The notes: generated by a model from the letters alone, not told the origin. DNA of 64,000 nt from Gilliamella sp. wkB7 (GCF_001693435.1 NZ_CM004509.1:248001-312000), one strand, 5' to 3'. Counted from the stretch's first letter, positions 37,395-47,462 are shown. Made by a program: numbers and translations.

Positions 37395-38960
37395 ATGTCT
37401 TTTAATTTCCCTCATTTAAAAAAAATACTCATTATTCTAATTTTAAGCAGCTTTAGTCTTAACTGTTTTGCTAAAGATGATATTACTTTCGCCAATTTTC
37501 GTGATATTCGTGATTTAAATCCGCATTTATACTCTGGTGAAATGTGGGCGCAAAATATGTTGTATGAATCTTTAGTTCACTATAACGAAGATGGTACTTT
37601 TTCTCCTTGGCTTGCAGAAAGCTGGGCTATCACTAACGACGGTAAAACATACACATTCAAACTCAGAAAAGACGTTACATTCAGCGATGGCGCAAAATTT
37701 GATGCACACAGTGCAAAACTAAACTGGGATGCGGTATTATCAAATAAAGTTCGTCACACTTGGTTAGAAATGGTGCGCTTAATTACTGAAGTGAAAGCGG
37801 TAGATGACTACACGCTACAAGTTAATCTTTCTGAACCTTACTACTCTTTTATGATTGAGATTGCTGTAACGCGTCCAATGCGTTTTATTTCACCTAACTC
37901 TATGATCGACGGTGAAACTAAAAATGGTGTTAAGTCTTACATTGGTACCGGTCCGTATGTTTTAGGTGATCATAAGAAAGATCAATATGCGGTATTTAAC
38001 GCAAATCCAACTTATTGGGGAACAAAACCAATCCTAAAAAAAGTGACAATGAAAGTTATCGCGGATAATCAAAGCCGACTAATGGCATTGGAAAAAGGCG
38101 AAATCGATCTGATTTATGGTAAAAATATGGTTGATGCTGATTCGTTTGAACGTTTTTCTACCATGGATAAGTTTCAAACCTTAATGTCTAAACCAGTTTC
38201 AAGCCGAATTGTTCTAATGAATACGACCCGAAGCCAACTTAGCGATGTGAATGTGCGCCAAGCAATTGAACATATCATCAGTAAAAAAGATATCTCAGAG
38301 GGTATTTTCAATAACAGTGAAGCGCCTGCTGATACATTAATGGCAACTAATATTCCTTATGCAAATCTTGGTTTAAAACCTTATGTATATGACACTAAAC
38401 TAGCCGAAACTCTACTTGATAAAGCCGGTTGGGTGAAAGTTAAAGGTCAAGATTATCGTCAAAAAGACGGTAAACCTTTTGAAATTACCTTATATTACGA
38501 CAGTAATACCGCCTCTCAAAAAACGATTGCCCAATATATGCAAGATGAATTTGAGCAAGTCGGATTAAAACTTAATATTCATGGTGAAGAAGAACAAGGT
38601 TATCGTGATCGCCAAAAAGCCGGTGATTTTGATATGGTGTTTGATATTTCATGGGGTACGCCATATGATCCACAATCATTTTTATCAGGGATGAAACTAC
38701 CTGTATATGGTGATTACATGGCACAACAAGGTTTAAAAGAAAAACCACAAATTGATGCAAGTATCAGTAAAGCATTAATTTCAACGGATGAAAAAGAGCG
38801 ACAAGATCTATTCCGTTATGTGTTAGAAACCTTACATAATGAAGCGGTTTATATTCCGTTGACTTATGAGCGTAATCGCGCGATTGCGGTTAAATCTTTA
38901 AAAGGAATTGAGTTCGCCCCTTCTCAATTTGATATTCCGTTTGAGAAAATGCATTTTTAA
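37395..38960 (+). CDS. NikA-like periplasmic metal(-chelate) binding protein
   Basis: A 521-residue SBP family 5 protein (E. coli NikA 524). After a signal peptide (ILIILILSSFSLNCFA), DLNPHLYSGEMWAQNMLYESL, WLAESWAITNDGKTYTFKLR, NKVRHTWLEM and GTGPYVL follow NikA closely, more so than DppA or OppA. NikA binds Ni with an organic chelator; related CntA-type proteins bind opine metallophores. First gene of a five-gene transporter operon behind a Fur box, so the cargo may be Ni, Co, Zn or an Fe-chelate. Confidence 0.85.
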   Translation: MSFNFPHLKKILIILILSSFSLNCFAKDDITFANFRDIRDLNPHLYSGEMWAQNMLYESLVHYNEDGTFSPWLAESWAITNDGKTYTFKLRKDVTFSDGAKFDAHSAKLNWDAVLSNKVRHTWLEMVRLITEVKAVDDYTLQVNLSEPYYSFMIEIAVTRPMRFISPNSMIDGETKNGVKSYIGTGPYVLGDHKKDQYAVFNANPTYWGTKPILKKVTMKVIADNQSRLMALEKGEIDLIYGKNMVDADSFERFSTMDKFQTLMSKPVSSRIVLMNTTRSQLSDVNVRQAIEHIISKKDISEGIFNNSEAPADTLMATNIPYANLGLKPYVYDTKLAETLLDKAGWVKVKGQDYRQKDGKPFEITLYYDSNTASQKTIAQYMQDEFEQVGLKLNIHGEEEQGYRDRQKAGDFDMVFDISWGTPYDPQSFLSGMKLPVYGDYMAQQGLKEKPQIDASISKALISTDEKERQDLFRYVLETLHNEAVYIPLTYERNRAIAVKSLKGIEFAPSQFDIPFEKMHF

Positions 38961-38983
38961 AAGACTAATATTATTGACCAATA

Positions 38984-39928
38984 ATGTTAAATTATATTAT
39001 TAAACGTTTAACGATGATGATACCGATATTATTCGGTATCTCTTTTATCGCTTTTTTACTTATCAATCTCGCACCTTCTGATCCTGCTGAAGTTGCATTA
39101 CGCTTAAACGAAATCATGCCAACCCCAGATGCTATTGAAAGTATGCGTCAAGAACTTGGATTAAATAAGCCTTTTTTTGAACGATATTTTATTTGGCTCT
39201 ATGATGTTTTACATCTTGATTTTGGTCGTTCTTTTATTCATCGAGACAGACTGGTTTGGGATGAGATGATCCGCAGCTTAATACCGACCTTAGTTTTAGC
39301 AATGTCATCATTTGCATTTACTCTCATCATCAGTTTAATTTTAGGTGTGTTATGTGCGATTTTTGCTAATTCAACGTTCGATCATATTGTTCGTATTGTT
39401 ATTTTTCTTGGTACGGCAATGCCTAGTTATTGGTTAGGTTTACTCTTTATTTGGCTGTTTGCCAATTATTTAGATTTACTGCCTACCAATGGTTATGGAA
39501 CATGGCAAAATCTGATTCTACCAACTTTAACTTTATCGTTTGTTTATATCTCAACTTATATCCGTTTTATTCGTAATAATATGTTAGAAAACATGCATAA
39601 TTATTCGGTCTTTTATGCTCGCTGTCGAGGTTTAAAAGAGAAAACGATTATACTTAAACATGTGCTTGTTAATTCACTGCACACCACTATAACCGCCTTA
39701 GGCATGACTATTCCGCAATTAATCGCTGGCTCTTTTGTTGTTGAATATATTTTTTCTTGGCCGGGATTGGGTCGTTTGTGTATCGCAGCTATTATGAATC
39801 GCGATTATCCCGTCATTCAAGCTTATATATTGATTATGGCTATTTTATTTGTAGTGTGTAACTTTATTGTAGATGTTATTCATCAATGGCTAGATCCTCG
39901 ATTACGTGATAATGGTGGTGCCATATGA
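38984..39928 (+). CDS. NikB-like ABC permease
   Basis: A 314-residue inner-membrane permease of the DppB/NikB group: an N-terminal segment (MMIPILFGISFIAFLLINLAPSDPAE), then five hydrophobic segments and an EAA-type loop (ARCRGLKEKTIILKHVLVNS). It starts 23 bp after the binding-protein gene and overlaps the next gene by 4 bp. It forms the pore together with the NikC-like protein. Confidence 0.9.
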   Translation: MLNYIIKRLTMMIPILFGISFIAFLLINLAPSDPAEVALRLNEIMPTPDAIESMRQELGLNKPFFERYFIWLYDVLHLDFGRSFIHRDRLVWDEMIRSLIPTLVLAMSSFAFTLIISLILGVLCAIFANSTFDHIVRIVIFLGTAMPSYWLGLLFIWLFANYLDLLPTNGYGTWQNLILPTLTLSFVYISTYIRFIRNNMLENMHNYSVFYARCRGLKEKTIILKHVLVNSLHTTITALGMTIPQLIAGSFVVEYIFSWPGLGRLCIAAIMNRDYPVIQAYILIMAILFVVCNFIVDVIHQWLDPRLRDNGGAI

Positions 39929-40755
39929 ATCTAACTAAGAAATTCATTAACAATAAAACGGCGTTAATTTGCCTGATCATTATCACCACAATGATTATTT
40001 TAGGGATATTAGCCCCTTATATTGCACCGTTTGATCCCAATAAAGTTCGCATTGTCCGTAAATATGCTGCAATATCGAGTGACCATTGGCTTGGATGTGA
40101 TCATCTTGGTCGTGATATTTTTTCACGACTACTGTATGGTATTCGCTCAACCCTATTCTTATCGCTGTTAACTATGATCATTACAATAATCGTTGGTAGT
40201 ATTATCGGCCTTATCTCTGGTTATCAGCGAGGTAAACTTGACGAATGTATAATGCGCCTTTGTGACATTATGCTCTCATTTCCAAGCCAAGTGATGATTT
40301 TGGCGATTGTTGGGGTATTAGGCGTAGGTATTGAAAACGTCATTATTGCTAATATTGTCGTTAAATGGGCTTGGTACAGTCGTATGATTCGTAGTTCAGT
40401 GATCAAGTACAGTCGAAAAAATTATATTCTTTTTTCACGAGCCATTGGTGCACCGCATTCCTTTATCATTTGTCGTCATTTATTGCCTAATATACTGTCA
40501 GAACTGGTTGTATTAGCAACGTTAGATACGGGTTGGGTAATCTTAAATATCTCGGCTTTATCTTTTATTGGATTAGGTGTCCAAGCGCCTACTGCTGAAT
40601 GGGGGTTAATGTTAAGTGAAGCAAAAAACGTTATGACACAGCACCCGATGCAAATGGTCTTTCCGGGTATAGCCATTTTAATCGTTGTGGCAGCATTTAA
40701 TATGTTGGGTGATTGTTTACGAGATATTTTAGATCCAAAGGAAAAAACTGCATGA
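39925..40755 (+). CDS. NikC-like ABC permease
   Basis: A 276-residue permease of the DppC/NikC group. DHWLGCDHLGRDIFSRLLYGIRSTL is the diagnostic N-terminal region, SRAIGAPHSFIICRHLLPNILSELVV (positions ~170-195) the coupling loop. Overlaps both neighbours by 4 bp (ATGA), showing tight translational coupling. Confidence 0.9.
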   Translation: MNLTKKFINNKTALICLIIITTMIILGILAPYIAPFDPNKVRIVRKYAAISSDHWLGCDHLGRDIFSRLLYGIRSTLFLSLLTMIITIIVGSIIGLISGYQRGKLDECIMRLCDIMLSFPSQVMILAIVGVLGVGIENVIIANIVVKWAWYSRMIRSSVIKYSRKNYILFSRAIGAPHSFIICRHLLPNILSELVVLATLDTGWVILNISALSFIGLGVQAPTAEWGLMLSEAKNVMTQHPMQMVFPGIAILIVVAAFNMLGDCLRDILDPKEKTA

Positions 40756-41600
40756 GTAGCCCATTGTTAGCCGTAAAACAACTGACCGTTTCCCTTAATA
40801 AGGGGAATAAGCTACTCGATGATATATCGTTTACGGTCAATCATCATCAATGCTTAGGCATTGTTGGGGAAAGTGGCAGTGGCAAAAGTTTGACATGTAA
40901 AGCGATCATCGGCTTATTAGAATCCTACTTTAGCGTGACTGGGCAAATCCTGTTTAAACCCCAAAATGCTAATTTAGCATTCGATCTATTAAAACAGAAT
41001 AAAAAGACGTTGAATCAAATTCGTGGTAGTGTCATTTCGATAATTTTACAACACCCAATGAGTGCTTTTGATCCACTTTATTGCATTGGTAAGCAAGTGG
41101 TCGAAACCCTGCAAGCACATCTCATTATTAACAAAAATGATGCTATTGCTAAAACGTTAGCGATGATTGAAAATATAGGGCTCGAAAAACCCAAAGAGAT
41201 TTATAAAAAGTACCCTCATCAGTTAAGTGGTGGCATGTTACAACGCATAATGATTGGTATGGCGTTAATGCTAGAGCCTGAACTTATTATTGCCGATGAA
41301 CCCACAACGGCATTAGATTCAATTAGTCAGTTTTATATTTTAAAAATGCTTGAAAAGATCAAAGCCAAAACAACCATGATCTTTATTTCTCACGATCTAG
41401 GTGTCATTCATCATATTGCCGATGAGATTATTGTGATGAATAAAGGAAAGATTGTTGAATCGGGGAGTCGTGATCAGATTTTTTATCATCCTAAACATGA
41501 ATATACTCGTTATCTAATCGATACTCGCAAGCAATTATTAAATAAATTTAATGCAGTTGCTTATGCAAAGCATTTAAATTCCATCTCGGAGACAGTTTAA
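40752..41600 (+). CDS. NikD-like ABC ATPase
   Basis: About 282 residues. GESGSGKSLTCKAI (Walker A), a Q-loop (ILQHPMSAFDP), LSGGMLQR and LIIADEPTTALD. The ATG at 40752 overlaps the upstream stop; a longer in-frame start at 40713 lies within nikC-like and is not needed. It pairs with the next protein to power the importer. Confidence 0.9.
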   Translation: MSSPLLAVKQLTVSLNKGNKLLDDISFTVNHHQCLGIVGESGSGKSLTCKAIIGLLESYFSVTGQILFKPQNANLAFDLLKQNKKTLNQIRGSVISIILQHPMSAFDPLYCIGKQVVETLQAHLIINKNDAIAKTLAMIENIGLEKPKEIYKKYPHQLSGGMLQRIMIGMALMLEPELIIADEPTTALDSISQFYILKMLEKIKAKTTMIFISHDLGVIHHIADEIIVMNKGKIVESGSRDQIFYHPKHEYTRYLIDTRKQLLNKFNAVAYAKHLNSISETV

Positions 41601-42379
41601 TGCCACCGTTATTACAAGTTACTAATGTTAAAAAATCTTTTCTACAACCCAACCAAGGTTTGTTTCGCCATAAAAAAACGGCGGTTATTAAAGGGGTATC
41701 GTTCGATTTAAAACAAGGTGAGTGTCTCGGCATTATTGGTGAGAGTGGTAGTGGTAAAAGTACATTAGGAAAGCTAATTTTAGGCTTAGAAAAACCTGAC
41801 AGTGGCAAAATCTATTTTAATGGGCAAGATATTAGTACTCGTGCATGGAAAAAATCCGCCATGCGTAAAAATATCAGTGCAGTATTTCAAGATTATAATG
41901 CGTCTGTTAACCCCTATTTTACTGCTGCACAGATTATTGCTGAACCGCTTGATATTTATGAAAGGTTATCTAAAAATGATCGAAAGCAGCGTATCAATGC
42001 TTTGTTAGAACAAGTAGGATTAGACAGCTCTTTTTATGAGCGGTTTCCACATGAAATGAGTGGTGGTCAATTACAGCGCGTCTGCATTGCAAGAGCGATA
42101 GCCTGCTCTCCTCAATTTATTTTATTTGATGAAGCAGTAAGCTCATTAGATATTTCGGTCCAAACCCAAATTTTAGCACTACTTGCCGATTTGCGAAAAC
42201 AGCTAAATTTAACCAGTATTTTTATTACCCATGATCTAACCACAATTACTTACCTTTGTGATAAAATTGCCTTTTTTTATAAAGGTGAAATCGTTGAATA
42301 CATTGATAAAATAGAACAATTAAGTCAAGTTAAAAATCCTTATTCTAAACAGTTACTTGAATCAATTTTAGGTTTTTAA
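41600..42379 (+). CDS. NikE-like ABC ATPase
   Basis: A 259-residue ATPase. GESGSGKSTLGKLILGLE, VFQDYNASVNPYFT, MSGGQLQRVCIARAIA and FILFDEAVSSLDIS are the canonical motifs. ATG shares its first base with the last base of the upstream TAA. It lacks the C-terminal oligopeptide-family extension, as expected for NikE. Confidence 0.9.
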   Translation: MPPLLQVTNVKKSFLQPNQGLFRHKKTAVIKGVSFDLKQGECLGIIGESGSGKSTLGKLILGLEKPDSGKIYFNGQDISTRAWKKSAMRKNISAVFQDYNASVNPYFTAAQIIAEPLDIYERLSKNDRKQRINALLEQVGLDSSFYERFPHEMSGGQLQRVCIARAIACSPQFILFDEAVSSLDISVQTQILALLADLRKQLNLTSIFITHDLTTITYLCDKIAFFYKGEIVEYIDKIEQLSQVKNPYSKQLLESILGF

Positions 42380-42381
42380 AA

Positions 42382-43707
42382 ATGACCCATTCATCAACAT
42401 CGAATCATCAATATCAGTTTAAAGATTATCTTAAATTAGTTATTCCGTTTATTCTGTCAACCATCACCACCCCACTACTGGGTGTAGTCGATACGGCTTT
42501 AGTTGGTCATTTGCCTAATCCTGCCTTTATTGCTGGTATTGCCATAGGAACAGTAATATTTAATACCATTTATTGGCTATTTGGATTTTTAAGGGTCAGT
42601 ACCACTGGTTTTGCTGCGCAAGCTTTGGATGATTGTTTATTATTAAGATCGTCTCTTATCCGACCTCTGTTTATTGCTCTTTTTTTAGGTTTGATATTTA
42701 TTATTTTTCAAAAGTTAATTTTTAGTGCCTCAATGCACATCATCCAACCCAATCAAGATGTACAGCATTATGCGGATCTTTATTTTTCGATTTTAATTTG
42801 GGGGGCGCCTTTTGTTCTGATTAATTATGTCCTAGTTGGCTGGTTAATGGGGATATCCAAAGTAAAAGCCGTGCTGTTTTTACAAGTCTTTATCAATCTA
42901 CTAAATATTATAATGGCGATGCTTTTTGTTTGGTGGATGCATTGGGACATTCAAGGAGTGGCTTTTGCAACATTGATTGCTCAAATATGTTGTACTTTGG
43001 TCGGTATTTGGTTTATCTATCGGTACTTACCTAAAAATAAGCAAAAAATGGATGTAAAATCTATTTTGTCATGGCAATCATTAAAAGGGGTCATTTTAGT
43101 TAATACTAATTTAATGATTCGCACCATCTGTTTATTAACGGTAACTAACCACTTTATTTCGATTGGTTCAACATTCAATACTGAAGTATTAGCCGCCAAT
43201 GCCGTTCTATTTCAGATTCATTACATGATGGCTTATCTATTTGACGGTTTTGCTAATGCTTCAAGCGTCTTTAGTGGTCGAGCTAAAGGTAATAAAAATA
43301 TTCAACTTTATAATCAAACTTTACGATGGTCACTACAGGCCTGCATTATTTGTCCAATAATTTTGATTGCAATTTGGTTAGCCTTTGATACTGCAATTAT
43401 AAAACTATTAACGAATCAAATTGAGATTATCACCCTATCGCTACAGTATCAATCTTGGTTAATGGTATTTCCTATTGTTGCAGCAGGTGGATTAATCTAT
43501 TATGGCGTGTTTTCAGGCATCAGTTACACCTCATCTATTCGCGACTCAATGCTATTGGCGTTATTAGTTTGGTTTGTAGCACAATACTTTGCTGTGCCCG
43601 TCTTTGGAAATAATGGATTATGGTTTTCTTATATTTTATTTAGTTTAGGCCGAACCCTGTTTTTGGTTATATGGATTAAACAATCCAAACGCTATGTTTT
43701 ACTTTAA
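42382..43707 (+). CDS. MATE-family transporter (DinF-like)
   Basis: A 441-residue protein with about 12 hydrophobic segments. IPFILSTITTPLLGVVDTALVGHL is the N-terminal MATE pattern and AQALDDC/FDGFANASSVFSGRAKG recall the DinF branch. It starts 2 bp after the importer ATPase, so it is the last gene of the Fur-box operon. Co-transcription with a metal importer raises the possibility that it exports a chelator, but multidrug export is equally open. Confidence 0.85.
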   Translation: MTHSSTSNHQYQFKDYLKLVIPFILSTITTPLLGVVDTALVGHLPNPAFIAGIAIGTVIFNTIYWLFGFLRVSTTGFAAQALDDCLLLRSSLIRPLFIALFLGLIFIIFQKLIFSASMHIIQPNQDVQHYADLYFSILIWGAPFVLINYVLVGWLMGISKVKAVLFLQVFINLLNIIMAMLFVWWMHWDIQGVAFATLIAQICCTLVGIWFIYRYLPKNKQKMDVKSILSWQSLKGVILVNTNLMIRTICLLTVTNHFISIGSTFNTEVLAANAVLFQIHYMMAYLFDGFANASSVFSGRAKGNKNIQLYNQTLRWSLQACIICPIILIAIWLAFDTAIIKLLTNQIEIITLSLQYQSWLMVFPIVAAGGLIYYGVFSGISYTSSIRDSMLLALLVWFVAQYFAVPVFGNNGLWFSYILFSLGRTLFLVIWIKQSKRYVLL

Positions 43708-43753
43708 CTCATCAGGAAATCATTAAGATTATTTATTAATCATTATCCTTGGG

Positions 43754-43793
43754 GATGCCATAAAAACTATTTTTATAGAATTTTTATGGCATT
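43754..43793 (+). terminator. Bidirectional terminator after the MATE gene
   Basis: ATGCCATAAAAA and TTTTTATGGCAT form a 12-bp stem with a long loop between two converging genes. Confidence 0.75.
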
Positions 43794-43845
43794 TCATTCA
43801 CATTGACGTGTGATATTAAAATTAATGTGTGCTGTTTTGAATGGT

Positions 43846-44226
43846 TTATTTCGGTTTTCTTTCTTCAAATGCTTGGTGGGCAATTTCTAATGCATTAGTA
43901 ACACGAGGAAAGCCTACATAAGGTAAGCAATGAACACAAATATCTAAAATTTGTTCTTCCGTTAATCCAGCATTTAAGCCACCATGAATATGCATTTTTA
44001 ACTCTTTTGGCACACAACCTTGAGTAATAAGCGAAGATATGGTGACGATCTGTTTTTGTAACAAGGATAAACTTTGACGACTATAAATATCACCATAAGC
44101 AAAATCACAGATATATTCATCGAATTTCGGCGCTAATTTTGCGTTAGTTTTTAAACCATTGGCCCCCATTTCACCATATAAAGATTCGATATTTTCCAGA
44201 CCTTTTGTGTGTTTTGATTGAGTCAT
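43846..44226 (-). CDS. Carboxymuconolactone decarboxylase / AhpD-like protein
   Basis: A 126-residue protein of the CMD family: LSLLQKQIVTISSLITQG, ELKMHIHGGLNAGLTEEQILDICVHCLPYVGFPR. The His in HIHGGLNAG fits the CMD type; the CxxC of AhpD peroxidases is absent. So it may be a decarboxylase-like or redox-inactive member; the substrate is unknown. Same direction as the downstream TonB receptor's neighbour but separated by 470 bp of spacer. Confidence 0.8.
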   Translation of the reverse strand: MTQSKHTKGLENIESLYGEMGANGLKTNAKLAPKFDEYICDFAYGDIYSRQSLSLLQKQIVTISSLITQGCVPKELKMHIHGGLNAGLTEEQILDICVHCLPYVGFPRVTNALEIAHQAFEERKPK

Positions 44227-44694
44227 TTACTTTTTCCTCTTGATATTTTTTAGTTGGCAGATAATTTGACTTGAGTTAAATCGATTTTACGATATAAAAA
44301 CCTGTTTTTATAAGATAGTTAATGAATAAACACTTTTATATGGCTTATTTCATGCATTTTATAAAAAAAGATTTTTGAAGATAAACTGCATCAATTCATC
44401 CCATTGTGACATAAAAAAATAAATTACCCAATTTTATTGCTTAACTTCGTTTTAATTCGACACTTCTTTGATCACATCAAGATAACTGAAAAAATAAGTC
44501 ATCAGATCGCAGCTTTTTTTAAGTGCAAAAAAGTCAAACTTCGGCTATCTCAACGATTAAAATAAATCGTATCCATAATTAAAAATTACTTTTTTAAAGG
44601 AGTACAAAATTTTTAAAAGCATAATGTGATATCAATAAAATAAATTGCAATTTTCAAATTCTGCCCATTATTTAGCAGAATTTGAATATACACA
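44227..44694. other. Spacer between CMD gene and TonB receptor
   Basis: No coding frame. It should contain the CMD promoter. A 9-bp stem AAATTCTGC/GCAGAATTT (44657-44684) just past the receptor stop may end the receptor transcript, though its T-run is poor. Confidence 0.5.
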
Positions 44695-47055
44695 CTAGAA
44701 TCGATATGAAAAACTGGCTTTAAAGTTACGCGCTAATCCATAGGTATTTTCACCTAAATAGAGTCTATAATCTTTATTAAATAGATTATCAACAGCTAAT
44801 TTAACTTCCGCTTTCGGTAAAAATGTTGGTTGCCATGTTGCAAATAAATTGTGAATTGAATAGCCTGACGAACGCCCTAAACCGTAAGCGCCCAGATCTT
44901 TAATACCATCATGATTTCTATCTTCAAGGCCTGTGCGATCTTGTTTTCTCACAAATTGAGCATTCCAACCTGCCCGAACATTCCATTCAGGTATTTTAAA
45001 ACCAGTGGTTAAAGTTGCCGTGCGCGGAGCAATCGTTGGCACATAGGTTTTGTTATGCATCCATATTGCCTGCGGTGTTGAATCACGTTCCCCTTTTTGG
45101 ATAGAGTAAGTGGCACTGGCAAACCAATATCGGCTATCATAGAAAGCTTCTAATTCAAAACCTTGTATCACAAGTTTACCCGGAACATTATGATAATTGG
45201 ATTGACCAAGCGGGCATGAGTTACCGGGTCCACAAATTGAACCATTAAAGCCACGCGTAATGAAAATTTCGTCTTTAACTTGCTGTCTGAATAACGTATT
45301 TCTGATTTGTAATTTATCATTTTCTAATAATATATTACTGAAATCGAGAATATTACCTGCCCGAATTGACAAGTTACGCTCTTTTTTTAAATTACGGCTT
45401 GTGGCACTGATTTTACCTGAACCACCATTTTTAGGGGTAAATTGCACTTCATAGGTTTCATCTATTGTCGGTGCTTGCCATGCGTAACTAATGTCACTAA
45501 AAAATCCGATATTTTGTGTTGTCTGCCAATAGGCTCCAAATCTTGGTGTCCAACCAGAATAATTCACGGGTGAATAGTCATGGCCAAAACGAGGATCTGG
45601 GTCATTGTAGGCTGAGGCATAATTTTGCTTACCATGATTACGAACATAATCATAACGAAGTGATGGTGTTAGAACAAAAGTATCAATAGAAAGCTCATCT
45701 TGGATATAAAAACTATAATTCTGTTGTTTACCAGATGGCATATAAGCAGGTTGAAAATAACCATGATTATAGTTAGGTTTCTTTTCATAACCCTTATAAT
45801 ACATCAAGGTATCACGGTCGTGTAAATGTACTTGTGCACCGATTTTTAAAGCATTATCAATGGGTCCCGTTGAAAAAATACTGATATTTTCAAGTTCAAC
45901 TGTTTTATCCGTATAGCTAACCCAACTTTCGTTACCCATTGTGCCCAATGATGAAACGGGATTATATTTACTCGGACGCGTATCATGCTGTTTGGTTTTA
46001 GAATAAGTGGTATGCAAAGTAAAATTAATAAATGGATTATAAGTTGGTTGATAGTTCCATTTAAATTGGGCTGATTCATCGGTTTGATCGCGTTTGACTA
46101 ACTTTCTTAACCACGCAGCTTTATAACCATATTTTTTAATTTGAGCAGCCGTTGGGGGCGTCATTTTTTCGACATATTTAGCTGCCCATGGTTGCCATGA
46201 ATCACGTTTAGAACGAATACCTGAAACCGTGAATGTATGTTCTTCATTGGGTCTAAAATTTAACTTAGCCATGTAGGTATCCATATCATCTTCTGAAAAG
46301 ACAAATCTGGAGCCGTCTGGTCGCTTAAAATTACCACTATTGCGATTGGTGTAATAAACCAGCCCATCAAACATATCATCTTGCGTTCGTCCATAAACGG
46401 CACTCGTCACCATATTTTGATGATTATTAGAATGGAAACTGTATTTCACCAAAGCACCTACATATTGGTCAGGATCAAGCAAATCTATCGCATCTTTCGT
46501 TTCCATTTTGACCACACCACCAAAGCCACCATTACCAAACTTTACATCGTGTGGACCCTTATTGACTTCCACTTGTTTTAATAATTCAGGCTCAACAAAT
46601 ACTGAACCTTGTTGATATTTTTGGAAGCCTTTTTGCGCACCATCAACAATAATTTTGACATCTTCAACTTTACCAAATCCCCATATATTTAAAGTTTGTC
46701 CGCCTGGTCTTACTGATCCTGCAGAACTGACACCCGGTAATGTATTGAGTAATTCGGCGACATTGTCTGCTTGTTTTTGTTCAATTAGTCTTGAAGAAAG
46801 TGTGGAACGACCTGCAATAACACTATTAATCTTTTTAAGTTCATCTTGAGACGTCGATCGAGCAATAACAGTTATAACATCATCAATATCATCATTTTGA
46901 GCGTTATTTTTCACTGAATTCGGTGAGTTAGATTTATCAGTGACTTTTTGTTGCTTATCATCCTTATCAGACGTGAGGTTCTCACCTATCAATGATTCAG
47001 CGTGGAGAGAGCAACTCATAAAGAGTAATAATAGGCCTGTCTTTTTATGTTTCAT
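44695..47055 (-). CDS. TonB-dependent receptor of the heme/transferrin-receptor-like group
   Basis: A 786-residue outer-membrane receptor. Signal peptide LLLLFMSCSLHA, a polar Asp/Asn-rich linker (~20-55), a TonB-box-like DDVITVIAR, plug with LNIWGFGKVEDVKIIVDGAQKG and VNKGPHDVKFGNGGFGGVV, and a barrel ending FKASFSYRF. The plug style is that of hemoglobin/transferrin/lactoferrin-type receptors (TIGR01786-like), with IWGFG in place of the usual IRGFG. It has its own Fur box. Located next to the NikABCDE-like importer, it could take up heme or feed metal chelates to that importer. Confidence 0.85.
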   Translation of the reverse strand: MKHKKTGLLLLFMSCSLHAESLIGENLTSDKDDKQQKVTDKSNSPNSVKNNAQNDDIDDVITVIARSTSQDELKKINSVIAGRSTLSSRLIEQKQADNVAELLNTLPGVSSAGSVRPGGQTLNIWGFGKVEDVKIIVDGAQKGFQKYQQGSVFVEPELLKQVEVNKGPHDVKFGNGGFGGVVKMETKDAIDLLDPDQYVGALVKYSFHSNNHQNMVTSAVYGRTQDDMFDGLVYYTNRNSGNFKRPDGSRFVFSEDDMDTYMAKLNFRPNEEHTFTVSGIRSKRDSWQPWAAKYVEKMTPPTAAQIKKYGYKAAWLRKLVKRDQTDESAQFKWNYQPTYNPFINFTLHTTYSKTKQHDTRPSKYNPVSSLGTMGNESWVSYTDKTVELENISIFSTGPIDNALKIGAQVHLHDRDTLMYYKGYEKKPNYNHGYFQPAYMPSGKQQNYSFYIQDELSIDTFVLTPSLRYDYVRNHGKQNYASAYNDPDPRFGHDYSPVNYSGWTPRFGAYWQTTQNIGFFSDISYAWQAPTIDETYEVQFTPKNGGSGKISATSRNLKKERNLSIRAGNILDFSNILLENDKLQIRNTLFRQQVKDEIFITRGFNGSICGPGNSCPLGQSNYHNVPGKLVIQGFELEAFYDSRYWFASATYSIQKGERDSTPQAIWMHNKTYVPTIAPRTATLTTGFKIPEWNVRAGWNAQFVRKQDRTGLEDRNHDGIKDLGAYGLGRSSGYSIHNLFATWQPTFLPKAEVKLAVDNLFNKDYRLYLGENTYGLARNFKASFSYRF

Positions 47056-47126
47056 ATCTGATTCCTTCCATAATATTAATCAATATGTTAAGTGATAGAT
47101 AATTATTGAATACTAACCACGCAATT

Positions 47127-47145
47127 AATAATGATAATTATTATC
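47127..47145. promoter_or_regulatory. Fur box upstream of the TonB receptor
   Basis: On the minus strand GATAATAATTATCATTATT matches 16 of 19 consensus positions, 72 bp upstream of the receptor ATG. Confidence 0.75.
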
Positions 47146-47351
47146 AATTAATAGGTTGGCAAGTATATTGGGTTTATTAAAAAATGAAAAGAAAAATATA
47201 GAGGCTTTCACTATTGTTGTTTCAGTTTGATACATATGTAGGGATAATGTTTTTATAAATCCAGCAAATAAATTGTATTTTCTGTATACGCTAAAAATGT
47301 TAAATAGTGAAAATTTAGGTAGTTGAAACAATTAAATATTGAAAGAATAAT

Positions 47352-47382
47352 AAATAAAAGCACTCATTAAGTGCTTTTATTT
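47352..47382 (-). terminator. Terminator of the SnoaL-like gene
   Basis: AAATAAAAGCACT and AGTGCTTTTATTT form a perfect 13-bp stem around CATTA, with U-rich arms, 80 bp after the stop. Confidence 0.8.
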
Positions 47383-47462
47383 AAATTGGACATTTGCTAA
47401 AACGTCGTATTAATTAACATATCCTATCTTTTAAAATAATATTGGTTTAAGGCGAATACTCA

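Larger units (their letters stand above)
47056..47462. other. Promoter region of the TonB receptor plus terminator of the SnoaL-like gene
   Basis: Contains a Fur box (47127-47145) and the hairpin at 47352-47382. A small frame at 47125-47331 lacks a ribosome site and is not called. Confidence 0.6.

Noticed and set aside
37395..42379. Dipeptide/oligopeptide (Dpp/Opp) importer
   Set aside because: The binding protein follows NikA over its length, including the NPHLY and GTGP regions, and a Fur box controls the operon; a peptide role cannot be fully excluded.
47125..47331. 68-residue minus-strand frame upstream of the TonB receptor
   Set aside because: It overlaps the Fur box and promoter region and has no ribosome site.
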